Assembly (NCBI GenBank): GCA_964648215.1
Contig: CAZYMF010000020.1
Span: 1-41,379 of the forward strand
Source of the DNA: CAZYMF01 sp964648215
GTDB taxonomy: Bacteria; Desulfobacterota; Binatia; HRBIN30; JACQVA1
Length of the DNA stretch: 41,379 nt
Direction: 5' to 3'
The notes below the pieces were generated by a model. The model made no database searches. It saw only the letters and a program-made list of their open reading frames with translations, and was not told the DNA's origin. Numbering within the stretch: position 1 is the first letter of the stretch; every line of letters begins with the position of its first letter. The position numbers were made by a program, and so were the translations under genes. Positions 9,256 through 17,732 of the stretch are shown here, piece by piece.

Positions 9256-9571
9256 CCTCAGCTCCTGCCCCCCGAAGTCTGTGCTGAGCGTCGCTCAGAA
9301 TCATCAGACCGGTTGTAAACGTCTATGGCACAATTCTGCCAGAGCGCAATACCCCGTCCCCGTGTTTTCGTCGCCGGCGGCGGTAGCTCGTCCGGCTTTC
9401 GCATTGCCGGGTTCCCAATCGTGGAACTTATCAGATTCTGGAATTCCCGGCGGCGCAAGTATCAGTGTTGGCGATAAAGCCGTGGCCGGCACAGCCGGCA
9501 TCGTTCCTGCTGCCAGGGGAAAAAAGCGGGGGTGAGTGCTCCCGCCGGGAGCCAGAGAAAGGAGAACGAAT
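9256..9571. promoter_or_regulatory. Divergent intergenic region between the two respiratory operons
   Basis: This 316-bp region has no credible gene. It separates Rieske operon 1 (-) from the monoheme cytochrome (+) and must hold promoters for both. Visible structures are the palindrome at 9284-9298, an interrupted inverted repeat TGGCA-N6-TGCCA at 9326-9341, and a short hairpin GCTCCC-GCC-GGGAGC at 9538-9552 directly before the AAGGAG ribosome site of the cytochrome. I could not assign convincing -35/-10 boxes. Confidence 0.5.
9284..9298. promoter_or_regulatory. Perfect 7+1+7 palindrome upstream of Rieske operon 1
   Basis: CTGAGCG-T-CGCTCAG is a perfect inverted repeat centred at 9291, about 29 bp before the Rieske start codon. 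It could be an operator for a dimeric regulator or a small 5'-UTR hairpin. No known binding motif is recognised. Confidence 0.4.
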
Positions 9572-9901
9572 ATGCATCGGAGCGCAATCGTTGCAAGCCT
9601 CTTTGCCGCCGGCCTATGGCTGCTCGGTACGACCGGGGTGGCCTTTGCCGGCGCGGACCAGGGCAAGAAGGTCTTCGAAGCGAAAAAGTGCATCAACTGT
9701 CACAGTCTGGGAGACCAGAAGGGCCCGATGGCCAAGTTGGGCGGCCCGCTCGACGGCGTTGGCGGGAAGCGCGACGCGGCGTGGTTGAAGGCCTACCTGA
9801 GCGATCCCAAGTCGAAAATCGACAACGCCAAGATGCCCAAGCAAAAGCTCGCCGATCCGGACTTGAGTGCGCTCGTCGACTACCTCTCTAGCTTGAAGTA
9901 G
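9572..9901 (+). CDS. Monoheme class I cytochrome c, periplasmic
   Basis: This 109-residue precursor has a signal peptide ending near Ala26, one heme site CINCH at residues 40-44, and a distal Met ligand in AKMPKQ near residue 88. It looks like a soluble electron shuttle of the cytochrome c552/c553 type. The ATG at 9572 has AAGGAG 8 bp upstream. It lies between the two bc-type operons and may carry electrons from one of them. A close paralogue lies at 29582-29887, sharing GPMAK, LDGVG and AWLKAYL. A strong hairpin follows, so it may also be transcribed alone. Confidence 0.93.
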   Translation: MHRSAIVASLFAAGLWLLGTTGVAFAGADQGKKVFEAKKCINCHSLGDQKGPMAKLGGPLDGVGGKRDAAWLKAYLSDPKSKIDNAKMPKQKLADPDLSALVDYLSSLK

Positions 9902-9932
9902 CGCGTTCGGCCACGAACGACGCGAGCGCCGC

Positions 9933-9961
9933 GGGGCCCGGCGAACGAGACGCCGGGCCCC
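9933..9961 (+). terminator. GC-rich hairpin after the monoheme cytochrome c
   Basis: A perfect 11-bp stem (GGGGCCCGGCG paired with CGCCGGGCCCC) encloses a 7-base loop, starting 31 bp after the stop codon. There is no clear T-run after it, so termination may be partial, allowing read-through into the Rieske operon. Confidence 0.6.
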
Positions 9962-10059
9962 GTCTTCGAAAGAGAAACCAATGATGGCGATTGTTTTGCC
10001 GGCCCCGCGCGCGGGGGAGGAATCCCTCCGAGCTGCGGGTCGAAATCTGGAGGTCGGGG

Positions 10060-10503
10060 ATGGGTGACGAGGGGTCGAGCCGCCGTTCCTTTCTCGGCAA
10101 GCTGCTTGCCGGGTCGCTGCTCGCCGGCCTCGCTGGTGTCTTGACCGCCGTGGGGGCGTATCTCTTTCCCTCGGAGGAGGCGAGCTCGGCGCTGGGTCCG
10201 CAGCGCGCCAACGTCGGCAAGGCGGAAGACATCCCGCTCGGCGGCGGCCGGCTGGCGCTGGTCGAGGACGAGCCGGTCTGGGTGGTGCATCTGGCCAAGG
10301 GCTTCGTGGCGATGTCGGCTTGGTGCACCCACAAGGGCTGCGTCGTCAAGTGGGAGCAGGAGCGGCGGGTGTTCAGCTGCCCCTGCCACGAAGGCTTGTT
10401 CGACGAACGCGGCAATGTCGTCTCGGGCTTGCCGCTGCGGCCTCTCGATGCCTTCCGGGTTGGGCAGGTGAACGGTGACGTCTATGTTTCGCGGCGAGAC
10501 TGA
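10060..10503 (+). CDS. Rieske iron-sulfur protein of bc-type quinol oxidase 2
   Basis: This 147-residue protein has a twin-arginine-like start (SSRRSFLGK), one membrane helix, and a Rieske domain with CTHKGC and CPCHEGLF. Compared with paralogue 1, both residues known to raise the cluster potential by hydrogen bonding (Ser and Tyr of CPCHGSxY) are replaced, by Gly and Phe. A lower midpoint potential is therefore inferred. The ATG at 10060 is chosen because GGAGG lies 6 bp upstream; longer frames back to 9991 lack such a site. The end overlaps the cytochrome b gene. Confidence 0.94.
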   Translation: MGDEGSSRRSFLGKLLAGSLLAGLAGVLTAVGAYLFPSEEASSALGPQRANVGKAEDIPLGGGRLALVEDEPVWVVHLAKGFVAMSAWCTHKGCVVKWEQERRVFSCPCHEGLFDERGNVVSGLPLRPLDAFRVGQVNGDVYVSRRD

Positions 10504-11512
10504 GCCGAGACGAGCATCGGTGTTCTCCCCGCTGGCGCAGCTGCTGCGGATGGAGCGCAGCGTGCCGGCGAGGCTGACGATCTTCAACTATCTCGGCGCC
10601 CTGGCGCTGATTTTCCTCGTGGTGCAGGTCGTCACGGGGGTCCTCCTCCTGATGTACTACCGCCCCTCCGCGGCCGAGGCGTATCACAGCACCAGCCTGC
10701 TCACCGATGAGGTGCGATTCGGCTGGCTGATCCGCTCGGTGCACCACTGGGGCTCGGATGCGCTCCTGGGGCTGCTGTTGCTGCATATGGCGCGGGTCTA
10801 CTTTACCCGCGCCTATCAAGCGCCCCGGCAGCTCAGCTGGATGGTCGGGCTGGTGTTGCTGATTCTCGTCGGCACGCTGGCGTTCACGGGAATCCTCCTG
10901 CCCTGGGATCAATATGCCTACTGGTACACCGACGCCGCGCGCAAGACGATCTCGACCATTCCCGGCCTCGGCAACCTGCTGCTGGGTCTCCTGTGGGGCG
11001 GCTGGGATCTGGGCGAAGAGGTGCTGCTCCGCTTCTACGCGCTGCACGTCGGCGTTCTGCCGTGGCTGGCTCTGGGGTTGCTCTCCTTTCATCTGCTGAT
11101 GGTGTCGCGCTTCGGCATCAAGGAGCCGCGCGGGGCGTCGTCGGCGGAGCGGTTGCCGTTCTACCCCGACTTTCTCGTCAACCTGTTGATTCTCGGCTTG
11201 CTGGCCAGCGGTCTGCTGCTCACGGTAGCCGTGATCTTTCCTCCGCTTCTCCTGCACCAGGCCAATCCGGTCGTGCCGCTGCAGGCGGCGCGGCCGCGCT
11301 GGTTTCTGCTGCCTCTGCGCGAGCTGCTGCGCGGGTTACCGGGGTGGTCGGCGGCGCTGAGCGTGGGCGTCTTCCTCCTGCTCGTCTTTCTCGTTCCCGT
11401 CCTCGATCGCAACGAATCTCTCACCTCGTCGAAGAAGGCCCTGCACTGGGGGCTGGGGTGCCTGGCCATCGCCGCTTGGGTGCTTCTCGGCGTGAAGGCT
11501 TACCTGGGCTAG
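10475..11512 (+). CDS. Cytochrome b of bc-type quinol oxidase 2, altered Qo motif
   Basis: This 345-residue membrane protein has the two histidine pairs of cytochrome b: HHWGSDALLGLLLLH with 13 residues between ligands, and ALHVGVLPW...FH with 14. The C-terminal subunit IV-like helices follow. The Qo-site motif, PEWY in most cytochromes b and in paralogue 1, reads PRWF here (AARPRWFLLP), so the catalytic Glu is replaced by Arg. Quinol oxidation at this site may be changed or lost. The start is either GTG at 10475, which has AGGTG upstream, or ATG at 10484; both overlap the Rieske gene. The nonaheme gene starts 4 bp after the stop. Confidence 0.93.
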   Translation: MTSMFRGETEPRRASVFSPLAQLLRMERSVPARLTIFNYLGALALIFLVVQVVTGVLLLMYYRPSAAEAYHSTSLLTDEVRFGWLIRSVHHWGSDALLGLLLLHMARVYFTRAYQAPRQLSWMVGLVLLILVGTLAFTGILLPWDQYAYWYTDAARKTISTIPGLGNLLLGLLWGGWDLGEEVLLRFYALHVGVLPWLALGLLSFHLLMVSRFGIKEPRGASSAERLPFYPDFLVNLLILGLLASGLLLTVAVIFPPLLLHQANPVVPLQAARPRWFLLPLRELLRGLPGWSAALSVGVFLLLVFLVPVLDRNESLTSSKKALHWGLGCLAIAAWVLLGVKAYLG

Positions 11513-11516
11513 GCGT

Positions 11517-12731
11517 ATGCACGGGCGAATCACGATTGTTCTGGCGAGCTTGCTGTGGCTGGTGCCGGCCGTGGCGCGGTCCGAGGAGTCTTGCGGCACG
11601 TGCCATCCGGAGGTGAGGACCGAGTACCACGACAGCATTCACGCCAAGGAGTTCGGCTGCACGGCCTGTCACGGGGGTGATCCTACGCTGACGACCTTGG
11701 ACGCGCACTCGCTGGCCAAGGGCTACATCGGCAAACCCAAGCGTACTGACATCCCCGCGCTCTGCGCCGGCTGTCATGCCGACCCGACGAAGATGAAGCC
11801 GTACGGCCTGTCGACGGATCAGTACGCGCAGTACAAGACCTCCGAGCACGGCCAACGGCTGGCCCAAGGCGACACCCAGGTGGCAGTGTGCACCGACTGC
11901 CACGGGAGTCACCGGATCCTGCCGCCGGAGGAGCCGACCAGCCCGGTCTACCGCCTCAACATTCCCGCCACCTGCGGTCACTGCCACTCCAACAAGACGT
12001 TGATGGCGTCGTACAAGCTGCCGGCGGATCAGGAGCAGAAGTTCCGCAACAGCGTCCACGGAGTCGCCCTGTTCGTCGACGAGCACCGCTCGGCGCCGAC
12101 GTGCGCGACGTGTCACGGCGCGCACGGGGCGGTGGCGCCGCAGGTCGGCTCGATCGGCAAGGTGTGCGGGCACTGCCACGTGCGCACGCGCGAGTACTTC
12201 GACCAGGGGCCGCATCGCAAGGCCGCGGACGAGGGCAAGATGTCCGAGTGCGTCAGCTGTCACGGCTATCACGACATCGCCACGCCCGATCGCCAGCTGT
12301 TCGACACCGCCTGCGGCACGTGTCACGCGGCCGACAGCGCCGCCTTCGCCACGGCGACCAAGGTCAAGACCCTTCTCAGCCGCGCGAAGGAGGCCCTCGA
12401 CACCGCACAGGCCGACATGAGCCGCACGGAAGAGCAGTTCCCGACGGTGGTGCGCTACCGGCCGCGGTTGCAGCAGGCGCGGTCGTACTATCTGGAGGCG
12501 TTGCCGGTGCAGCACTCGCTGGCACTGGACCGGGTCGACGACCTCACGCGCAGCGCGCGCTCGACCGCCGAGGAGGTGCAGAGCGCGGTCCACGGCGTCG
12601 GGCAGGAGCAACAGGTACACTACCTCGTGCTCGCCCTGGCGTTGATGTTCATCCTGTTCGTCGTCGGGGTCGCCTACCTGTATCGCAAGGAGCGTCAGCG
12701 CGACCGCTCGGCGGCGGGCGGCGGGCGGTGA
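11517..12731 (+). CDS. Membrane-anchored nonaheme c-type cytochrome of complex 2
   Basis: This 404-residue protein has a signal peptide (to about Ala21), nine CxxCH motifs between residues 26 and 273, a helical segment, and a C-terminal transmembrane anchor (LVLALALMFILFVVGVAYLY) followed by a basic tail. The heme domain therefore lies in the periplasm. It is the paralogue of the gap-truncated gene at 6495-7750 and occupies the same place in its operon, directly after cytochrome b, so it probably takes electrons from the Rieske protein in place of cytochrome c1. Confidence 0.94.
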   Translation: MHGRITIVLASLLWLVPAVARSEESCGTCHPEVRTEYHDSIHAKEFGCTACHGGDPTLTTLDAHSLAKGYIGKPKRTDIPALCAGCHADPTKMKPYGLSTDQYAQYKTSEHGQRLAQGDTQVAVCTDCHGSHRILPPEEPTSPVYRLNIPATCGHCHSNKTLMASYKLPADQEQKFRNSVHGVALFVDEHRSAPTCATCHGAHGAVAPQVGSIGKVCGHCHVRTREYFDQGPHRKAADEGKMSECVSCHGYHDIATPDRQLFDTACGTCHAADSAAFATATKVKTLLSRAKEALDTAQADMSRTEEQFPTVVRYRPRLQQARSYYLEALPVQHSLALDRVDDLTRSARSTAEEVQSAVHGVGQEQQVHYLVLALALMFILFVVGVAYLYRKERQRDRSAAGGGR

Positions 12732-12754
12732 ATCGGGCGCGAGGTGGAGTGGCG

Positions 12755-14587
12755 ATGCGGGAGGGTACGAGCAGGTGGTTGAAGCGGGTGGCCGTCGGGC
12801 TGGCGGTCTTCATCCCGGCGTCCCTGGCCTTCCTCGTCCTGTCGGTGGAAGTGACGTCGCAGCCGAGCTTCTGCGGCAGCTGCCACTTCATGCTGCCCTA
12901 CTACCAGTCGTGGAAGACCTCGACGCACAAGAACGTGGCGTGCGTCGAGTGCCACATCCCTCCGGGCATCACCTCCGAGGTGCGCAAGAAGTACGAGGCG
13001 CTGGCGATGGTGGCCCGCTACTTCACCGGCACCTACTCCACCAATCCCTGGGCGGAGGTCGACGACAAGAGCTGTCTGCGCAGCGGCTGTCACACCAAGC
13101 GGGTGCTCCTCGGCAAGGAGGTCTATCAGGGAATCCTCTTCGACCACCAGCCGCATCTGACCGAGCTGCGGCGCGGCAAGCACCTGCGCTGCACCAGCTG
13201 TCACTCGCAGATCGTGCAGGGCAGCCACATCACGGTCACGCCGACCACCTGTTTTCTCTGCCACTTCAAGGACGCGCCGCTCAACCAGGGCACGGCGCGC
13301 TGCACCCTGTGCCACCAGGTGCCGCAGAAGATGATCACCACGGCCGGCCTGTCCTTCGATCACGGCGACGTCAAGCGCTTCGACATGGACTGCACCCAGT
13401 GCCACCAGGGCGTGGTCAAGGGCAACGGCGAGGTGCCGCGCGAGCGCTGCTTCACCTGTCACAACGATGAGAAGCGGCTCAAGATGTACGCCAAGACCGA
13501 GTTCCTGCATCAGAAGCACGTCACCGACCACAAGATCGAATGCCTCAACTGCCACATCGAGATCGTCCACAAGATCCCGAAGCGCGAGGAGGTGCTGGCG
13601 ACGGGATGCGAGAGCTGCCACAGCGCGGCGGCCGGCCACTCGGCGGTGAGAGACCTGTACCGGGGCATCGGCGGCAAGGGCGTGCAGCCGCGACCGGCGG
13701 CGATGTATCTCGCCGGCGTTCGCTGCGAAGCCTGCCACATCAGCCAGGAGGGCGACACCAAGCACGCGAGCTCCGTCAGCTGCATGTCCTGCCACGGGCC
13801 GAAGTCCCTGATCGTCTATCAAGCCTGGCGCGAGGGCCTGACCCAGCGCGTGGCCGGAATCAAGGAGGAGCTGCAGAAGGTTCGCCACCGCGTCGAGGAG
13901 AAGGGCGACGGCACCGACCACGCCGAGCTCCAGGACGCGCAGCAGAATCTCGACCTCCTCGAGCGCGGCCACGCGATCCACAACCCACCCTATGCCGCCG
14001 ACCTGCTGCTGCGCTCGCACCGGGATCTGAGCGCCACGCTCGTCGCCCTGGGCGAGCCGGCGCTGACCTCGCTGCCGTGGCTGCAGGCACCCTACGAGGC
14101 CGAGTGTCTCAAGTGCCATCTCGGCATCGAGTACCAGAAGCGGCCGATCTTCGGTCGTGAGTTCCCGCACGCCAAGCACGTCGTGTCGGCACGCCTGCGC
14201 TGCACCGTGTGTCACGAGACGATGGACCATCACGGCGGGATCAAGCTCGCCTCGGCCGATGCCTGCGACAGCTGCCATACCCGCATCGCTTCGCCGATGT
14301 CGGGTCTGGCGGCCGAGGACTGCCTGAAGTGCCACACCGCCGACCTCGGCAAGGTCTCCGACAAGGTCAACTTCCCACACCAGAAGCACATTGCCGCCGG
14401 CCTCGACTGCGCCATGTGTCACGACGGGGTGGACACCAAGCCTCACCTCGAGTTCGCGCGCTCCGGCAAGGCGGTGCCGAAGTTCGCCCACGAGTTCTGC
14501 GCCACCTGTCACGGGACGGACGTGCCGGACGCGGACGGTGTTCCGCCCGAGGGAGCCGACTGTGCCAAGTGCCATGTCGAGTTTTAG
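12755..14587 (+). CDS. NapC/NirT-like membrane-anchored cytochrome with 19 potential heme sites
   Basis: This 610-residue protein has one N-terminal transmembrane helix (VGLAVFIPASLAFLVLSV), then SFCGSCHFM and VACVECHIPPG, the pattern of NapC/NirT/NrfH quinol dehydrogenases. By my count there are 18 CxxCH motifs plus one CX4CH (CLRSGCH near residue 109). The hemes form an N-terminal group of 12 and a C-terminal group of 7. Between them lies a heme-free helical segment of about 120 residues containing IHNPPYAADLL, which resembles the long helix of NrfA-type proteins. The ATG at 12755 has a GAGGTGGAG site. It may be a long heme wire taking electrons from quinol or from neighbouring complexes across the periplasm. 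Confidence 0.92.
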   Translation: MREGTSRWLKRVAVGLAVFIPASLAFLVLSVEVTSQPSFCGSCHFMLPYYQSWKTSTHKNVACVECHIPPGITSEVRKKYEALAMVARYFTGTYSTNPWAEVDDKSCLRSGCHTKRVLLGKEVYQGILFDHQPHLTELRRGKHLRCTSCHSQIVQGSHITVTPTTCFLCHFKDAPLNQGTARCTLCHQVPQKMITTAGLSFDHGDVKRFDMDCTQCHQGVVKGNGEVPRERCFTCHNDEKRLKMYAKTEFLHQKHVTDHKIECLNCHIEIVHKIPKREEVLATGCESCHSAAAGHSAVRDLYRGIGGKGVQPRPAAMYLAGVRCEACHISQEGDTKHASSVSCMSCHGPKSLIVYQAWREGLTQRVAGIKEELQKVRHRVEEKGDGTDHAELQDAQQNLDLLERGHAIHNPPYAADLLLRSHRDLSATLVALGEPALTSLPWLQAPYEAECLKCHLGIEYQKRPIFGREFPHAKHVVSARLRCTVCHETMDHHGGIKLASADACDSCHTRIASPMSGLAAEDCLKCHTADLGKVSDKVNFPHQKHIAAGLDCAMCHDGVDTKPHLEFARSGKAVPKFAHEFCATCHGTDVPDADGVPPEGADCAKCHVEF

Positions 14588-15782
14588 TTGGAAGATCGCG
14601 GTCGCCTTGCTCCTTTGCCTCGGCGTCGCGGCCGCCGCGGCGGACGAGGAGCTGAGCAACGACACCTGTCTGGCGTGCCACGGGATCGAGGACTTCGCCG
14701 GTCCCGAGGGCCAACCGCTGTACGTGAGCGGCGATACCTTCGGCGCCTCCGTGCACGGGACCTTGCCGTGCACCGCTTGCCACGCCGACATCAGCACGGT
14801 CCCGCACGAAGAGAAACCGCAGCACGTCGGTCCGCAGGCCTGTGCCGTCTGCCACTCCGACGTGGTCGACACCTACGAGACGAGTATCCACGGGCGTGCC
14901 CGCGCCAAGGGCGAGACGGACGCCGCCACCTGCACCAGCTGCCACGGCCCGCCGCACGCCCTGCGCAAGGTCACGGACCCGGGCTCACCCGTCTATGCGC
15001 TCAACCTGCCGCGAACCTGTGGCAAGTGTCACGGCGATGCGGCGCTCGCCAAACGCCACAACATTCCGGTGGTGGATGCCTACCAGCTCTACATGGACTC
15101 CATCCACGGCCGGGCGCTCACCCGTAGCGGCCTGCTGGTGGCGGCGAACTGCTCGAGCTGCCACGGATCACACGGGATCCTCCCGCCGGAGGATCCCAAG
15201 TCGAAGGTGCACCGGACCACGATTCCGGAGACCTGCGGCGCCTGCCACGCCGGGGTCGAGGCGGCTTACTACAAGGGTGTTCACGGGCAGGCCCTCAAGG
15301 CGGGACGGCTGAAGGCTCCCGTGTGCATCGACTGTCACACGGCTCATCAGATTGCGCGCGTCGATACCGAGCCGTGGAAGCTGCAGATCGTCAAAGAGTG
15401 CGGCACCTGCCACGAGGAGTCGCTCAAGACGTATCGCGACACCTTCCACGGCCAGGTGACGGCGCTCGGATTCACCATCGTGGCCCGTTGCTCCGACTGC
15501 CATGGCTCCCACCTCGTGCTGCCGGCTTCGGACCCCGCCTCCACCATCGCACCGGCCAATCTGGTGACCACGTGCCGCAAATGCCATCCCGAGGCGAACG
15601 CGAACTTCGTCGAGTTCTCGCCGCACGCCGATCCGGAGAACCGGGAGCGCAACCCGGGACTGTACTACGTGGCTCAGGGAATGACCTGGCTGATCATCGG
15701 CACGTTCTTCTTCTTCGGCTTGCACACCGCCCTGTGGCTGATCCGCTCTTTGATCGAGCACAACGGGAACCACAAGGGGTAG
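14574..15782 (+). CDS. Undecaheme c-type cytochrome with C-terminal membrane anchor
   Basis: This 402-residue protein has a signal peptide ending near Ala23, eleven CxxCH motifs, and a C-terminal transmembrane helix (WLIIGTFFFFGLHTALWLI). It overlaps the preceding gene by 14 bp and is followed 14 bp later by a cytochrome b. The pair resembles the split form of Geobacter CbcL or the CbcBA module: a multiheme c domain held on the inner membrane beside a diheme b-type quinol oxidase. It is a paralogue of 16634-17698; both share the final CRKCHP and a membrane anchor after the last heme. Confidence 0.92.
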   Translation: MSSFSWKIAVALLLCLGVAAAAADEELSNDTCLACHGIEDFAGPEGQPLYVSGDTFGASVHGTLPCTACHADISTVPHEEKPQHVGPQACAVCHSDVVDTYETSIHGRARAKGETDAATCTSCHGPPHALRKVTDPGSPVYALNLPRTCGKCHGDAALAKRHNIPVVDAYQLYMDSIHGRALTRSGLLVAANCSSCHGSHGILPPEDPKSKVHRTTIPETCGACHAGVEAAYYKGVHGQALKAGRLKAPVCIDCHTAHQIARVDTEPWKLQIVKECGTCHEESLKTYRDTFHGQVTALGFTIVARCSDCHGSHLVLPASDPASTIAPANLVTTCRKCHPEANANFVEFSPHADPENRERNPGLYYVAQGMTWLIIGTFFFFGLHTALWLIRSLIEHNGNHKG

Positions 15783-15796
15783 CGAGGGAGCCAGCC

Positions 15797-16621
15797 ATGC
15801 AGCGGGGAAGGACGGATAGCCAGCAATACTTTCTGCGGATCGATCTGTATCACCGCATCCTGCACGGGTTTCTCATGTTCAGCTTTCTCGGGCTGGCCGC
15901 CACCGGGCTGCCGATCAAGTTCAACCAGGCGACCTGGGCCCGAGACCTGGCACATGCGGTCGGCGGCTTCGGCACCATCATCTTCTTCCACAAGAGCTCG
16001 GCGATCATCCTGACGACGGTCTTCCTGCTGCACATCGGCGCCGTCCTGCGCAAGGCCCTGCTGAAGGGGCAGGCGAGCGTGCTGTGGGGGACGGACTCGA
16101 TGGTGCCCCAGCCGCGGGACCTCGTCGACATGGCGCGGCACTTCGCCTGGTTCTTCGGCCTCGGACCGAAGCCGCGCTTCGAGCGCTTCACGTACTGGGA
16201 GAAGTTCGACTACTGGGCGGTGTTCTGGGGCATGGCGGTCATCGGCGGCTCGGGCTTCATGCTGTGGTTCTCGGGCTTCTTCGCGCGCTTCATTCCCGGC
16301 TGGCTCTTCAACATTGCCCTCGTCATTCACTCCGAGGAGGCATTGCTGGCCGTCTGCTTCATCTTCACCATTCATTTCTTCAACGGCCACCTCCGTCCCG
16401 ACAAGTTTCCGATGGACCCGGTGATCTTCACCGGACGCATCAGCGAGCACGAGCTGCAGGAGGAACGGCCGCTGGAGTACGAACGCGTCCGGGAGGGGAA
16501 GCGCGTCCTGACCGAGATGGATCCGCCGCCGCTGTGGCTGCGCAACTTCGGGCGGCTGATCGGCTTCACCGTGATCGCCATCGGCTTCACCCTGTTCGCC
16601 TTGACGATGTGGGCCCAGTGA
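15797..16621 (+). CDS. Diheme-type cytochrome b (FdnI/HydC/b561-like), partner of the undecaheme protein
   Basis: This 274-residue membrane protein has about five helices. Histidines lie in the positions expected for b-heme ligands: YHRILHGF in helix 1, FFHKSSA...LLHIGA in helix 2, and ALVIHSEEALLAVCFIFTIHFFNGH. The loop KFPMDPVIFTGR recurs in the second cytochrome b at 17733 and marks them as the same subfamily. It would oxidise membrane quinol and pass electrons to the adjacent multiheme protein. GGGAG lies before the ATG at 15797. Confidence 0.9.
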   Translation: MQRGRTDSQQYFLRIDLYHRILHGFLMFSFLGLAATGLPIKFNQATWARDLAHAVGGFGTIIFFHKSSAIILTTVFLLHIGAVLRKALLKGQASVLWGTDSMVPQPRDLVDMARHFAWFFGLGPKPRFERFTYWEKFDYWAVFWGMAVIGGSGFMLWFSGFFARFIPGWLFNIALVIHSEEALLAVCFIFTIHFFNGHLRPDKFPMDPVIFTGRISEHELQEERPLEYERVREGKRVLTEMDPPPLWLRNFGRLIGFTVIAIGFTLFALTMWAQ

Positions 16622-16633
16622 GGAGACCGCACG

Positions 16634-17698
16634 ATGAACGGAACGCACTACTCTGCCGCTGCCTGGGTCCTCCCGCTCGCGCTGTTGCTGGCGGTACCGT
16701 GCGCCCGCGCCGGGCCGCTTCCTCCCGAGGTCGAGGCCTGCCTGGAGTGCCACGGTAACGACAGCCTGGAGCTGCCCCTGCCCGACGGCGAAACGCAATC
16801 GCTCTATGTCGACGGCGAGGTGTTCGCCCAGTCGGTTCACGGTGAGACGCTGCGCTGCACCGACTGCCACACCGACATCGACGAATTCCCGCATCCGGAG
16901 AGGACCTTCAAGAACAAGCGCGAGTTCTCGCTGGCGTACTACGAGAGCTGCAAGACCTGCCACTTCGATCAGTACACCAAGAGCCTCGACAGCGTCCATT
17001 ACCAGTACCTGTCGAAGGGCGATCCGCGGGCGCCCCTGTGCGTCGACTGCCACGGTGCCCACAACGTGGCCAAGCCCGACGTCCCCCGCTCGCGCGTCTC
17101 CCACACCTGCGCTCGCTGTCACCCGCAGGTCTACGAGCGCTACGCCGACAGCGTCCACGGCAAGGCTCTGCTCAACGGCGAGAACAAAGACGTGCCCGTG
17201 TGTACCGATTGCCACCGTTCCCACGACATCGAGGATCCGCGCACGGCGGCGTTTCGCCTGCAGAGCCCCGAGCTCTGCGCCGGCTGTCACAGCAACGAGA
17301 AGATCATGTCGAAGTACGGCCTGTCGACGAACGTGACCAAGACCTACCTCGAAGACTTCCACGGTGTGACCAGCGCCTTCTACAAGGAGCAGCGGACGGC
17401 GGGGGGCACGCTGACCGCCGTCTGCATCGACTGCCACGGGGTCCACGACATTCTTCCCCCGAACGATCCGCGCTCCTCGGTGATGAAGGCGAACCTGGTG
17501 AACACCTGTCGCAAGTGTCACCCGGACGCGAGCGCAAACTTCCCGGCGGCCTGGCTCTCCCACTACGAGCCGAGCTTCAAGAAGGCACCGCTGGTCTACC
17601 TGGTGCAGCTCTTCTACCGGTTCTTCATCCCGTTCGTGGTGCTCGGCTTGGTCCTGCAGATCCTGCTGCACATCTGGCGGGCCATGGTCAGCCGATGA
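16634..17698 (+). CDS. Nonaheme c-type cytochrome with C-terminal membrane anchor
   Basis: This 354-residue protein has a signal peptide ending near Ala26 and nine CxxCH motifs (CLECH, CTDCH, CKTCH, CVDCH, CARCH, CTDCH, CAGCH, CIDCH, CRKCH). A C-terminal helix (FFIPFVVLGLVLQILLHIW) holds the domain on the periplasmic face of the inner membrane. It is the c partner of the cytochrome b at 17733 and a paralogue of the undecaheme gene upstream, so this c+b pair looks like a tandem duplication of the 14574-16621 pair with two heme sites fewer. AGGAGA precedes the ATG. Confidence 0.93.
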   Translation: MNGTHYSAAAWVLPLALLLAVPCARAGPLPPEVEACLECHGNDSLELPLPDGETQSLYVDGEVFAQSVHGETLRCTDCHTDIDEFPHPERTFKNKREFSLAYYESCKTCHFDQYTKSLDSVHYQYLSKGDPRAPLCVDCHGAHNVAKPDVPRSRVSHTCARCHPQVYERYADSVHGKALLNGENKDVPVCTDCHRSHDIEDPRTAAFRLQSPELCAGCHSNEKIMSKYGLSTNVTKTYLEDFHGVTSAFYKEQRTAGGTLTAVCIDCHGVHDILPPNDPRSSVMKANLVNTCRKCHPDASANFPAAWLSHYEPSFKKAPLVYLVQLFYRFFIPFVVLGLVLQILLHIWRAMVSR

Positions 17699-17732
17699 CC
17701 CGCCCCGGCGTCGACACGGGGGAGGCACGATC

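Noticed and set aside
9326..9340. TGGCAC...TGCC resembling a sigma54 promoter
   Set aside because: The spacing between the GG and GC elements is one base short of the sigma54 requirement. I kept it only as an inverted repeat.
12695..14872. Open frame of 725 codons on the - strand opposite the 19-heme cytochrome
   Set aside because: High GC content leaves long open antisense frames. The + strand frame has 18 CxxCH motifs, a membrane anchor and a ribosome site, while the antisense frame has low-complexity composition and no recognisable motif.
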